Position numbers and translations under genes: made by a program
The notes under the pieces: generated by a model
What the model was told of the DNA's origin: nothing
Databases searched by the model: none
What the model saw: the letters and a program-made list of their open reading frames with translations, nothing else
DNA from: Actinoplanes sp. DH11
Lineage (GTDB): Bacteria > Actinomycetota > Actinomycetes > Mycobacteriales > Micromonosporaceae
Direction: 5' to 3'
Length of the DNA stretch: 64,000 bases
Assembly (NCBI RefSeq): GCF_020873875.1
Contig: NZ_JAHWGU010000015.1
Span: forward strand, 62,001 to 126,000
In this document: piece after piece, positions 19,365 through 28,245 of the stretch
Layout of the letters: each line of letters begins with the position of its first letter
How positions within the stretch are numbered: position 1 is the stretch's first letter

Positions 19365-20942
19365 TCATGGCGCGCCGTCGTACCGCATCGCCGGCGCCTC
19401 GCCCGCATCACTGGCCCCGCGCTGCGGCCCCACCTGCCATGGCGCACGCCCGTCACCGGCGTCGACGGCGCGGCCCGCCCACGGCACACCGTCATAGCCT
19501 CCGGGCACCTGTTCCGGTACCTGTCCCGGCGCCGGGCTCGGCGCCGGCTCGCCGGCGTGAGCATCCGGCGCGCCCGGCACGAACCCTGGCGCCGGCCGCC
19601 CCGCGACCGGCATGTCCACGCCGGGCATCTCGGTGGCGAGCGTGGGAAGGCGCAGCTGCGGCGCGGTCTCCGGCGTGGGGGAGGAGGAGAGACGCAGGCC
19701 GGGATCGTCCGGGCCGAGCCGCAGACCCGGCGCCGGCATGTGCGCGGTGTCGGCCGCGGCGATCTGCGGCCCGGCCACCGGCGACGGCAGGACGCCGGCT
19801 TCCGGTACGAACCCGGCGGGCGCGGTCGCGGTGGATGCGGGGTCGGCCGCCGGCCAGCCGGCCGGGACGGGGCCGACCGGTGGCGCGACAGGTGCGGCGG
19901 CCGGTGTGCGGGTGGCCGGCCAGAGGCGGGGGCGGCGCTTGGCGGCCAGGTCCTCGGCCCAGCCGAACAGGACCACGGCCACCGCTGTCACCGCGAACGT
20001 GATGCCGAGCGTCACCGGTGCCTCCAACCGGCCCAGGTCCTCCATGGCGACGAAGGCCAGGATCGGCCAGACCGAGGCGATCGCGACGCCGTGCCAGAGG
20101 TAGACGGTGACGGCGCGGGAGTTGAGCAGGTTCACGGCGCGGTCGACGGCCGGCACCGCGACGAGCCGCTCGATCGGTGGCTGCCAGCGCAGCGCGAGCA
20201 GCACGAACGCCAGGGAGTAGACGGCCTGCGCCTCGGAGACCCCGTTCAGGTCCCAGCCGGTCTCGGCGTGACCTTGGACGAGCCAGTACAGCCCGGTGCC
20301 GGCGAGGGCGAAGAAGGCGCCAGCGACGAGCACCGGAGAGGTACGCCCGAGGCGGCCGTCCCGATGGGCGAAACCGGCCAGCCAGCACGCGCCGTAGGTC
20401 GCCAGGTCCCACAGGGCCGACTCGGCGGCCGCCGGCATGCCGAACGAGCCGCGCTGGAGCACGGCCATCAGCAGCAGCGGGAGCGCGAGCGCCGGCCAGC
20501 CGACCCGGCGGAAGACCGGGTAGAGAAGCGGGGAGAGCACGACCAGCCAGAGGTACGTGCGGACGTACCACAGCGCGTCCCAGACGAAGGCCCCCGCGTC
20601 GCTGCCGGGCGGGTCGCCGAGCGGCAGCAGCCAGAAGACCAGGGTGCCCGGCTGGAACGGGTGCTCGCCGCCGGTCTCGCCGGTCCAGCCGGCGTGGAGC
20701 ATCGCCGGCACCGTGACGAGGCCGAGCAACCACACCGGTGGCAGCAGCCGCCGCGCCCGCGAGACGACGACGTCCCCGGCGGAGCGCTTCGCCAGGGAGG
20801 CGGCGGTGAGGGAGCCGGCGACCGCGAACATGACGCCCATGGCGGGGAACACGATGGACAGCAGCGGCCATCCGAAGTGGTGGTAGACGATCACCCGGAC
20901 GATCGCCACGGCGCGGAGCAGGTCCAGGTATCGATTTCGCAC
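19365..20942 (-). CDS. Acyltransferase-3 family membrane protein
   Basis: A 525-residue integral membrane protein. The N-terminal RNRYLDLLRAVAIVRVIVYHHFGWP is the acyltransferase_3 (OafA/YrhL) signature with its essential R and H residues. About ten helices fill residues 1-345. The last ~180 residues are Pro/Ala/Gly-rich and of low complexity, probably an unstructured cytoplasmic tail, which is longer than usual. Family members O-acetylate or O-acylate cell-envelope polysaccharides and secondary metabolites. The start is GTG at 20942. No glycan gene cluster adjoins, so the acceptor is unknown. Confidence 0.85.
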   Translation of the reverse strand: MRNRYLDLLRAVAIVRVIVYHHFGWPLLSIVFPAMGVMFAVAGSLTAASLAKRSAGDVVVSRARRLLPPVWLLGLVTVPAMLHAGWTGETGGEHPFQPGTLVFWLLPLGDPPGSDAGAFVWDALWYVRTYLWLVVLSPLLYPVFRRVGWPALALPLLLMAVLQRGSFGMPAAAESALWDLATYGACWLAGFAHRDGRLGRTSPVLVAGAFFALAGTGLYWLVQGHAETGWDLNGVSEAQAVYSLAFVLLALRWQPPIERLVAVPAVDRAVNLLNSRAVTVYLWHGVAIASVWPILAFVAMEDLGRLEAPVTLGITFAVTAVAVVLFGWAEDLAAKRRPRLWPATRTPAAAPVAPPVGPVPAGWPAADPASTATAPAGFVPEAGVLPSPVAGPQIAAADTAHMPAPGLRLGPDDPGLRLSSSPTPETAPQLRLPTLATEMPGVDMPVAGRPAPGFVPGAPDAHAGEPAPSPAPGQVPEQVPGGYDGVPWAGRAVDAGDGRAPWQVGPQRGASDAGEAPAMRYDGAP

Positions 20943-21230
20943 CGGGCGAACTTAGCGGCGGCCGAGTGATGAACGGGACCGTCCGGACAGTCAGCAGAAA
21001 CGTCGTGGCGGATTAACCCGTTCGACGGAACAATGCGGATTCACGGTGCGATTGTGCGACGGACGTGCTTGCCGGGAAATGGCGTTACGCCTGCTCACCC
21101 CGTACAAGAGAAGGCTTTTGATCTGTCCGCTCGGAAAACGGGTAAGTGACCGCGTCCGAGTGGGGCCGTTGGTCAACTGCGTGCGCACCGGAAAGGCCGG
21201 AGTGCCCTGACCGACGGGATCGACGAAGTT

Positions 21231-22106
21231 ATGCGGAAACCTCTGGTACTGGCCTGTGTGGCCGCCGCGACGCTGGCCGCGGGTGGCGTGACCGCGACAG
21301 CGCTGGCGCAGGCGTCACCGGACGTGCCGGAAGTGCCGGACGCGCAACTGTTCGGTGTGCCGATGCTGCCGGGCGACGACGCGGACTTCGCCGAGCCGTC
21401 CACTCCGGCCGGTCCCCGGCCGGGTGCGCCGATGGGGGACGCGGTGAGCGCGAAGCCTGCCCCGGGCGAATCCGCCGGGGGAAAAAATCACGATAAATCA
21501 GACAGTACGCCGACGGTCGTGCCGTCCGTCTCCACCGCGCCGGGCGAACCCCGGCGACGCGGCCCGAAAGCCTCCGGCGCAGACGGCGGCGCGGGCAGCG
21601 GCGCGGACGGCGGCGAGCGCGCCCCGGCCGGCCGCCGGAGTGCGGGCGAGCGCGCCGCCCCCGACGTGCTCGCTGCGGCCCGCGCCCAGGTCACCGCCCG
21701 GGACATCTCGAACAGCCCGGCCGCCCCGGTGCAGCAGCACGTGCTCGCGCTCGTCAACCGCAACCGCCGCAGCCACGGCTGCGGCAACCTCACGCCGGAC
21801 CGCCGGCTGATCGAGGCCGCCAACCGGCACGCCGCCGACATGGCCCGGCGCGGCTACTTCGCGCACGAGGGCCCGGACGGCGACCGGGCCGGCAGCCGGG
21901 TCTCCGAGGCCGGGTACGAGTGGAGCCGGTACGGCGAGAACATCGCGCGCGGCCAGAAATCGCCGTACGAGGTGGTCAGCGACTGGATGGACAGCCCGCA
22001 GCACCGGGAGAACATCCTGGACTGCCGGCTCGACCAGATGGGTGTCGGCCTGGCGATCGCCGGTGACACCCCGTACTGGGTGCAGGACTTCGCTACGCCG
22101 CGTTGA
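21231..22106 (+). CDS. Secreted CAP (SCP-like) domain protein
   Basis: A 291-residue exported protein. The signal peptide MRKPLVLACVAAATLAAGGVTATALAQA is followed by ~130 residues of disordered Pro/Gly/Ala/Arg-rich linker. A CAP domain occupies about residues 165-291: QQHVLALVNRNRRSHGC, NRHAADMARRGYFAHEGPDG, YGENIARG and a closing VGLAIAGDTPYWVQDFA. The usual CAP pocket residues (two His and two Glu) appear to be present in FAHEG, GEN and QHRENIL. Such proteins are common in actinobacterial envelopes, with roles in cell-wall or lipid interaction. A 288-bp gap precedes it, with no element I recognise. Confidence 0.88.
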   Translation: MRKPLVLACVAAATLAAGGVTATALAQASPDVPEVPDAQLFGVPMLPGDDADFAEPSTPAGPRPGAPMGDAVSAKPAPGESAGGKNHDKSDSTPTVVPSVSTAPGEPRRRGPKASGADGGAGSGADGGERAPAGRRSAGERAAPDVLAAARAQVTARDISNSPAAPVQQHVLALVNRNRRSHGCGNLTPDRRLIEAANRHAADMARRGYFAHEGPDGDRAGSRVSEAGYEWSRYGENIARGQKSPYEVVSDWMDSPQHRENILDCRLDQMGVGLAIAGDTPYWVQDFATPR

Positions 22107-22250
22107 TCACGCGCTGACTCCCCGGAACCTCAAGCGCGCCGCCGGGCTGCCGATGGCATCCCGGATTCATGTCACGGTCCTTCCCCGGACGTCACAGGTG
22201 GGGCGGCTGTGCTTCGATGTGCGGACAACACTCCTGGGGAGGAATACATC

Positions 22251-23006
22251 TTGTCAGTGAGACGGGTTACCGCCCGCCTCGCCAGTGCCGTTACAGCGGT
22301 TCTGGTGGGCGGTGGTCTCGGCGCGATCGCGCTGTCGCCGGCCGGTGCCGGTGCGGCCGCGCCGGTGACCACGGCCGTGGCCACCACGGTGGTCGCCAAG
22401 GCGGCTGCCGCGTCGTGCGCGACCGGCAAGTACCAGAAGCAGGTCGAGGGCTACCTCAAGAAACTGGGCGGCTACGGGAAGGTCACGGTCGACGGCAAGC
22501 AGTCCACCGCCGACTGTGCCGCGATCGTCAAGTTCCAGAAGCGGTTCGGCATCCAGCCGGCCAAGGGGCTCGCCGGTCCGACGACCTACGACGTGGCCAA
22601 GCGACTGGCGGCGACGAAGACGTCGGCCTGCAAGGCGAAGAAGAAGGGCATCACCTTCTGCGTCGACCTGAAGAACCAGACCTCCTGGGTCATGAAGAAC
22701 GGCAAGGTCAAGGCCAAGCCGACGGTGGTTCGCACGGGGATGAAGGGGTACCGCACGCCGGCGGGCACCTTCAAGATCAACAAGCGGACGAAGAAGGAGT
22801 GGTCGGACCCGTACGAGGTGTGGCTGCCGTACTGGCAGCGATTCGTGCGTGGCATCGGGTTCCACCAGACCACCACCTACATCCACGACAAGTGGCGGGG
22901 TTCGCACGGCTGCGTGAACCTGCTGCCGGTGGACGCCAAGGCGTACTACAGCCTCGGCAAGATCGGTTACACGGTGAAGACGTTCGGGCGCCGTCCCGGC
23001 ACCTGA
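22251..23006 (+). CDS. L,D-transpeptidase with peptidoglycan-binding domain
   Basis: A 251-residue exported enzyme that forms or exchanges L,D-peptide cross-links. A signal peptide is followed by a PG_binding_1 domain (about residues 55-110: QVEGYLKKLGGYGKVTVDGK...QKRFGIQPAKGLAGPTTYDVAKRL) and a YkuD catalytic domain (about 125-245). The active site SHGCVNL, with catalytic Cys, and the upstream His in GIGFHQTT are intact. The start is TTG at 22251 because GGGGAGGA at 22236-22243 sits seven bases before it; an upstream in-frame ATG would skip that site. A second exported wall protein (CAP) lies immediately upstream. Confidence 0.92.
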   Translation: MSVRRVTARLASAVTAVLVGGGLGAIALSPAGAGAAAPVTTAVATTVVAKAAAASCATGKYQKQVEGYLKKLGGYGKVTVDGKQSTADCAAIVKFQKRFGIQPAKGLAGPTTYDVAKRLAATKTSACKAKKKGITFCVDLKNQTSWVMKNGKVKAKPTVVRTGMKGYRTPAGTFKINKRTKKEWSDPYEVWLPYWQRFVRGIGFHQTTTYIHDKWRGSHGCVNLLPVDAKAYYSLGKIGYTVKTFGRRPGT

Positions 23007-23025
23007 TCCGCCTGAACCGCTGACG

Positions 23026-23058
23026 CGACGGGCCGTCCCCGCACGGGGCGGCCCGTCG
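23026..23058 (+). terminator. Terminator after the L,D-transpeptidase gene
   Basis: A long inverted repeat (5' arm 23026-23041, 3' arm 23044-23058) forms a stem of about 15 bp with one bulged T and a very short loop, 20 bp after the stop codon, followed by CCGTCTTT. Confidence 0.65.
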
Positions 23059-23110
23059 CCGTCTTTCGCGGGCGGCGTCTTCCGCGTTCGCGGCGGCGGC
23101 CCGGCCCGCA

Positions 23111-23116
23111 TAGAGT
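23111..23116 (+). promoter_or_regulatory. -10 element of the MacAB-type operon
   Basis: TAGAGT ends seven bases before the GTG at 23124. This favours a leaderless transcript starting at that GTG over the in-frame GTG at 23115, which overlaps the hexamer. Confidence 0.5.
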
Positions 23117-23123
23117 GGCGTCT

Positions 23124-24452
23124 GTGTCTGATCAGCGACGCACTGTGATCATCGCTGCCGGTGCCCTGGTGCTGCTCGGGTCCACCGCCGCCTCCTGCGA
23201 CGACGAACCCAGCGCGATCCGGGTGGGCACGGCCACCGTCGCAGGGGTCGACGAGATCGTGGAGGCACCCGGTACAGTCGTGGCCCGGACCGCCGCGACA
23301 CTCACCGCACCCGCCGCCGGCACCCTCGCCGACCTGCGCGTCGAACCCGGCGACCGGGTGGACCGGGGCGACCTGCTCGCCGTCATCGAGTCGCCCGAGC
23401 TGGAACGCCGCCGTGCCGCCGCCGCCGAGGCCCTGGACCAGGCGCCGTCGGCCGGCGGGGTGCCCACCGGCGGGACCGCGGGTTTCGTGGCGGCCGGCCG
23501 GCGCACCGACGAACAGGCCGCCGAGGCGTTCCGGCACGCCCGCGAGGCCGCCGACAAGATCACTGACCCGGCGTTGAAGGCGGCGCTGCGCCACCAGGTC
23601 GACGCGGCCCGCGAGCAGTACACGGCGGCGTCGGCGGCGGTGGACGCGGCGCTGCGCTCGGTCCAGCGCGGCGTCGCCTCGCTCAGCCGGGCGGTGGGCG
23701 CGCTGAGCGCGGCGCAACGGCTTCAGGCCGAGCAGGCGTACGAGCTTGCCGACGCGGCCGTGGAAGCACTCGACCTCCGGGCGCCGGTCGCCGGGATCGT
23801 GCAGCTCGGCGGCTCGGCGCAGCAACCGGCGGCACCCGACCTGGCCGGCATCCTGGCGGGTGGCGCGGTGCCGCAGGCCGGCACCCCGGCAGGGGTGGAC
23901 ACCGCGGTTCCCGAGGGCGGCTACGTGGCCGCCGGCACCCCGGTGCTGACCGTTGTCGACACCGGCCGGCTCGGCCTGACCGCCGACGTGGACGAGACCG
24001 ACGTGCTGCTCGTCGAGGCGGGCGTCGAGGCGGAGGCCGAGCTGGACGCGGCGCCCGGGGCGACGTACCCGGCGACGGTCCGCTCGGCCGACCTGCTCCC
24101 CACCACGTCCGCCCGCGGCGGCATCTCCTACCAGGTGCGGCTCGACCTGGGGGAGGGGACCTACCCGGCCGGCGGCGCGGCCGCCCCCGACCCCCGGCCC
24201 GGGATGAGCGCGGTGATCCGGCTGCGGGTGCGCCAGGCGCAGGACGCGGTCACCGTGCCCGCCTCCGCCGTGGTCAGCGCGAGCGGCCGGGACACCGTCT
24301 GGGCGGTCCGGGACGGCAGGTTCCAGGCCGTGCCGGTCACCCTCGGCGTGCAGGGCGAGGAGACCGTCCAAGTCCTGTCCGGTGTGTCCGCCGGCGACCG
24401 TGTCGTGATCGCCGGCGCCGACCAGGTCGAGGCCGGCGACGAGGCGCCGTGA
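23124..24452 (+). CDS. MacA-like membrane fusion protein
   Basis: A 442-residue periplasmic-adaptor-type protein. An N-terminal membrane/export segment precedes the first half of a lipoyl-like domain (LTAPAAGTLADLRVEPGDRVDRGDLLAVIESPELERRR), a long helical hairpin (about 90-215), the second half-motif (ALDLRAPVAGIVQLGG), and β-barrel domains ending SGVSAGDRVVIAGADQVEAGDEAP. In Gram-positive bacteria such HlyD/MacA-like proteins join an ABC exporter to the wall side. The gene overlaps the ATPase by GTGA (24449-24452). A GTG at 23115 would add three residues. Substrate not deducible. Confidence 0.88.
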   Translation: MSDQRRTVIIAAGALVLLGSTAASCDDEPSAIRVGTATVAGVDEIVEAPGTVVARTAATLTAPAAGTLADLRVEPGDRVDRGDLLAVIESPELERRRAAAAEALDQAPSAGGVPTGGTAGFVAAGRRTDEQAAEAFRHAREAADKITDPALKAALRHQVDAAREQYTAASAAVDAALRSVQRGVASLSRAVGALSAAQRLQAEQAYELADAAVEALDLRAPVAGIVQLGGSAQQPAAPDLAGILAGGAVPQAGTPAGVDTAVPEGGYVAAGTPVLTVVDTGRLGLTADVDETDVLLVEAGVEAEAELDAAPGATYPATVRSADLLPTTSARGGISYQVRLDLGEGTYPAGGAAAPDPRPGMSAVIRLRVRQAQDAVTVPASAVVSASGRDTVWAVRDGRFQAVPVTLGVQGEETVQVLSGVSAGDRVVIAGADQVEAGDEAP

Positions 24453-25120
24453 CCGCGCCCGCCATCGTCGCCACCGACGTGACCCGCACCTACGAGCTGG
24501 ACGGGCTGTCCGTGCCGGCGTTGCGCGGCGTCTCGCTCACCGTGGCCGCGGGCGACTACGTGGCGATCGTCGGCGCCTCCGGCTCCGGCAAGTCGACCCT
24601 GATGCATCTGCTCGGCGGCCTGGACCGGCCGACCGGCGGCACCCTGCTGATCGGCGGCCAGGACGTGTCCCGGCTGTCACCCACCGAGATGGCGCACCTG
24701 CGCAACACCACGATCGGCTTCGTCTTCCAATCCTTCCACCTGCTGTCCCGGACCACCGCGCAGGACAACGTGGGACTGCCGCTGGTCTACCGCGGCGCGG
24801 GCCGCCGGGAACGCCGCGCCCGGGCCGCCGCCATGCTGGACAGGGTCGGCCTGGCACACCGGATGACCCACCGGCCCAACCAGATGTCCGGCGGCGAACA
24901 GCAGCGGGTCGCGATCGCCCGGGCCCTGGTGACCGGGCCGTCGGTGCTGCTGGCCGACGAGCCCACCGGCAACCTGGACTCCACCACCGGGCAGGCCGTC
25001 CTGGCCCTGCTCGAATCGCTGAACGCCGACGGGGTCGCCGTCGTCCTGGTCACCCACGACCGGGAGGTCGCTGCCCGGGCCCACCGGCAGATCGTGATGC
25101 GGGACGGGCTGATCGCGTGA
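24449..25120 (+). CDS. MacB-type ABC exporter ATPase
   Basis: A 223-residue ATPase with Walker A GASGSGKST, Q-loop FVFQSFHLLSRTT, signature MSGGEQQR, Walker [14 protein letters not shown] and the H-loop LVTHDRE. It belongs to the same MacB/LolD class as the protein at 4354 but pairs with an adaptor and a single-fold permease. It is coupled by GTGA overlaps to both neighbours. Confidence 0.93.
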   Translation: MTAPAIVATDVTRTYELDGLSVPALRGVSLTVAAGDYVAIVGASGSGKSTLMHLLGGLDRPTGGTLLIGGQDVSRLSPTEMAHLRNTTIGFVFQSFHLLSRTTAQDNVGLPLVYRGAGRRERRARAAAMLDRVGLAHRMTHRPNQMSGGEQQRVAIARALVTGPSVLLADEPTGNLDSTTGQAVLALLESLNADGVAVVLVTHDREVAARAHRQIVMRDGLIA

Positions 25121-26301
25121 GACTCGCCGAGGCGTGGCGCGTCGCCCTGGAAGCGCTGCGCGCCAACCGCCTGCGCAGCCTGCTCACCATGCTCGGCGTG
25201 GTGATCGGGGTGGCGGCCGTGGTCGCGCTCGTCGGCATCGGGACCGGCACCAAACAGCAGATCGAGCAGCAGGTCGAAGGGCTCGGCTCCAACCTGCTCA
25301 TCGTCGTACCCGGACGGCTCGAAGCCGGCGCCGCGCCCACCTCCTCGCCCCTCACCCTGGACGACGTCGACGCGGTGAGCCGGATCGTCGGCGACCCCTC
25401 CCGGGTCGCCGTCACGATCAGCTCCGGCGAGACCGTCCGGGCCGGGCGCAACACCGGTTTCGCCAGCATGCAGGGCGTCCTCGAGACCACCCCGGACGTC
25501 TTCGTCCGCCGCCTCGACCGGGGCACCTACCTGACCCGGACCGACGTGAGCACCGGGCGCCGGGTCGCGGTCCTCGGCGCCGGGCTGGCCGGCACGCTCT
25601 TCGGCGAACGCGACCCGATCGGGCGGCAGATCACCATCGGCGGCGTACGGTTCCGGGTGATCGGCACGTTCGAACAGCTCGGGCAGAGCCTCGGCGTGGA
25701 CCGGGACGGCGAGGTGCACGTACCCGTCACCGCCGCGCAGCGGCTGCTCGGCACCGAGCGCATCGACGGTCTCGCCATCCGCGCACCGGACCGGGAACGG
25801 ATCGGTGCGCTCAGCTCCGCGGTGGTGGCCGCCCTCGCCGACCGGCACCCGGACACCGACTTCTCCGCGGTCACCCAGGAACAGATCCTCGGCGTGCTCG
25901 GCGACATCCTCGGCGTGCTGACCGGGGTGCTCGCCGCCATCGCCGGGATCAGCCTGCTCGTCGGCGGCGTCGGCGTCTCCAACATCATGCTGGTGTCGGT
26001 GCGCGAGCGGACCCGCGAGATCGGCCTGCGCAAGGCGGTCGGCGCCCGGCCCCGCGACATCGGCGTGCAGTTCCTCCTGGAGGCGGTGCTGCTGACCACC
26101 ACCGGCGGGGTGCTCGGCATGCTGCTCGGCGGCTCGGCCGCGATCCTGGTCGACCGGTTGTCCCCGGTGCCGGCCGCCCTGACCTGGTGGTCGATGGCCC
26201 TGGCCTTCGGGGTGTCGGCAGTGGTCGGCATCGTGTTCGGGGTGGTCCCCGCGCAGCGCGCCGGCCGCCTCGACCCGGTAGTGGCGCTGCGCACGGAATA
26301 A
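25117..26301 (+). CDS. MacB-type ABC exporter permease
   Basis: A 394-residue permease with the MacB topology: one N-terminal helix (LRSLLTMLGVVIGVAAVVALVGIGTG), a ~200-residue extracellular MacB_PCD domain, then three FtsX helices at about 265-390, including the conserved cytoplasmic loop EIGLRKAVGARPRDIGVQFLLEA. With the upstream ATPase and adaptor it completes an ABC-adaptor exporter that, by analogy with MacAB and YknXYZ, extrudes peptides or antibiotics. Confidence 0.93.
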   Translation: MRLAEAWRVALEALRANRLRSLLTMLGVVIGVAAVVALVGIGTGTKQQIEQQVEGLGSNLLIVVPGRLEAGAAPTSSPLTLDDVDAVSRIVGDPSRVAVTISSGETVRAGRNTGFASMQGVLETTPDVFVRRLDRGTYLTRTDVSTGRRVAVLGAGLAGTLFGERDPIGRQITIGGVRFRVIGTFEQLGQSLGVDRDGEVHVPVTAAQRLLGTERIDGLAIRAPDRERIGALSSAVVAALADRHPDTDFSAVTQEQILGVLGDILGVLTGVLAAIAGISLLVGGVGVSNIMLVSVRERTREIGLRKAVGARPRDIGVQFLLEAVLLTTTGGVLGMLLGGSAAILVDRLSPVPAALTWWSMALAFGVSAVVGIVFGVVPAQRAGRLDPVVALRTE

Positions 26302-26337
26302 CGACAAACCGCCGGACGGCGACGAGGATGGCACATC

Positions 26338-27195
26338 ATGCGTCTCCCCGCCCCGCTCCAGGTCTTCGCCGCGATCGCCTCGGTCCAGTTCGGCAGCGCG
26401 ATCGCGCACACCCTCTTCGACGACCTCGGCGCGGGCGGCGTGACCTTCCTGCGGCTCGCCATCGCCGCGGTCATCTTCGGGGTGATCGCGCGGCCGAAAC
26501 TGCGTACCTGGTCACCTGCCGCCTGGCGGGCCGCCGTGCTGCTCGGCGTGGTGATGGCCGCGATGAACCTGATCTTCTACCTGGCGCTGCGGACCGTGCC
26601 GCTCGGCCTCGCGGTGACCGTCGAGTTCCTCGGCCCGCTGCTGCTCGCCCTGGTGCAGACCCGCCGGCTCGCCGAGTTGCTCTGGGCCCTGCTCGCCGGC
26701 GCCGGTGTGCTCCTGCTCGGCCTGGACACGTCGTCCGGCGCCCCGCTGAGCGGCCTGCTCCTGGCCTTCCTCGCCGGCCTCTGCTGGGCGGGGTACATCG
26801 TCTTCAGTGCCCGCCTCGGCGCGGTCGTCCCCGGCACCGGCGGCCTCGCCGTGGCCCTGGCCGTCGGTGCCGTGCTTGTCGCGCCGTTCGGCGCCGCGGC
26901 GGTCACCGCGATCCCGGCGAACCCGGCCCTGCTGATCGGCGCCACCGCCGTCGCGCTGCTCTCCTCGGTGATCTCCTACGGTCTGGAGATCGACGCGCTG
27001 CGCCGGATACCGACCCGCGTCTTCGGCATCCTGATGAGCCTGGAACCGGCCGCCGCGGCCGTCGCCGGCCTGGTCGTCCTGCGCCAGCGGCTCGGCCGCC
27101 TGGAAATCCTCGCCCTGCTGCTGGTCAGCGTCGCCAGCCTCGGCGCCACCCTCGCCAAACGGAAGACTCAGTTGGAGCCGGTACGCGCCGAATGA
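26338..27195 (+). CDS. EamA/DMT transporter, RhtA-like
   Basis: A 285-residue ten-helix protein with two EamA repeats. The segment LALRTVPLGLAVTVEFLGPLLLALV is characteristic of the RhtA/YdcZ-like exporters of threonine and homoserine, and the second repeat has the matching YGLEIDALRRIPTRVFGILMSLEPAAAAVAGLVVL. A GAGG-type ribosome site precedes ATG 26338. It follows the MacB permease by 36 bp on the same strand and may be co-transcribed, but no functional link is evident. Confidence 0.85.
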   Translation: MRLPAPLQVFAAIASVQFGSAIAHTLFDDLGAGGVTFLRLAIAAVIFGVIARPKLRTWSPAAWRAAVLLGVVMAAMNLIFYLALRTVPLGLAVTVEFLGPLLLALVQTRRLAELLWALLAGAGVLLLGLDTSSGAPLSGLLLAFLAGLCWAGYIVFSARLGAVVPGTGGLAVALAVGAVLVAPFGAAAVTAIPANPALLIGATAVALLSSVISYGLEIDALRRIPTRVFGILMSLEPAAAAVAGLVVLRQRLGRLEILALLLVSVASLGATLAKRKTQLEPVRAE

Positions 27196-27219
27196 TGGGG
27201 CGGACACCGGAGGAGAGCC

Positions 27220-28245
27220 TTGCCCTTTCAGATTCGCGACAAGCACGGTGCCTCCCGTGCCGTCGCCTACCTGATGCTGGTCGCCGGTGGCTACAACCTG
27301 ATCACCGGTGTGGTGATGCGACTCGGAGAACCGGTCGCCGAACTGGCCGCGCTGGGCGTCGCCTCGCTCGCCTTCCTGGCCACCGGCGTCGTCTGCATCC
27401 GCCGCCCGCAGGCTTTGCCCCGGGCGTTCTGGCCGGCCGTGCCGCTGCTGTCGGTCGCCGCCATCAGCGGACTGAACTACGCGACCCGGGACACCACGAC
27501 CGGCGCCCAGTTGTTCTACCTCTGGCCGCTGCTCTTCGCCGCGTCGTTCCTGAGCCGCTGGCTCGTCGGCATCACCGTCGCCGCCATCTCGGCCGGGCAC
27601 GCCGCGGTCGCCTTCGCCTTCTCCGCCACGACGGCCGCCCTGCACGACTGGCCGGCGGTCAGCGTGGCCATGGCGATGACCGCGTTCGTCGTGGCCGGGC
27701 TGCGCGAACGCAACGACCGGCTGCGTGCCGTCCTGGAGGCGCAGGCCTCGTCGGACTCCCTGACCGGGGTCGCGAACCGGCGGGCCTTCGACGAGGAACT
27801 GACCCGGACCGCCGAGGCCGCGAGCCGTGGCGGCGACCCGCTCGCCCTGGTCATGGTCGACGTCGACCACTTCAAGGCGATAAACGACACCTGGGGACAC
27901 GCCACCGGCGACCGGGCCCTGCGCGCCGTCGCCGACGCGCTGAGCGGCACCACGACCGGCACCGACCACCTGGTGGCCCGGCTCGGCGGCGACGAGTTCG
28001 CGGTGCTGCTGCGGTCCGGGCCGGGCGAGGCGCTGCGGTACGCCGAACAGGCCCGGGCGCGCCTCGCCACCGCACCCGGCCTGCCGTCCGGACCGCCGGA
28101 ACTGAGCATCGGCGTCGCCGCACTGCCGCACCACGCCGGCTCCGCCGAGGAGTTGCAGCGGGTCGCCGACGCCGCCCTGTACGGCGCCAAGGAGGCCGGC
28201 CGGGGATGCAGCGCCGTCGCCGGCTACCGGATCAACGCGGCGTGA
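27220..28245 (+). CDS. Membrane-bound diguanylate cyclase (GGDEF)
   Basis: A 341-residue protein. Five or six hydrophobic segments fill residues ~15-165, followed by a short helical stalk and a C-terminal GGDEF domain (about 175-340). The active site RLGGDEFAVLL is intact, and the metal/GTP region VMVDVDHFKAINDTWGHATGDRAL is well conserved. The inhibitory I-site (RxxD five residues before GGDEF) is absent, so product feedback may be missing. The start is TTG at 27220 behind GGAGGAG. Its 3' end overlaps the convergent giant gene by 14 bp. The chemosensory operon 8 kb away is of a type that often acts through c-di-GMP; a connection is speculative. Confidence 0.92.
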   Translation: MPFQIRDKHGASRAVAYLMLVAGGYNLITGVVMRLGEPVAELAALGVASLAFLATGVVCIRRPQALPRAFWPAVPLLSVAAISGLNYATRDTTTGAQLFYLWPLLFAASFLSRWLVGITVAAISAGHAAVAFAFSATTAALHDWPAVSVAMAMTAFVVAGLRERNDRLRAVLEAQASSDSLTGVANRRAFDEELTRTAEAASRGGDPLALVMVDVDHFKAINDTWGHATGDRALRAVADALSGTTTGTDHLVARLGGDEFAVLLRSGPGEALRYAEQARARLATAPGLPSGPPELSIGVAALPHHAGSAEELQRVADAALYGAKEAGRGCSAVAGYRINAA

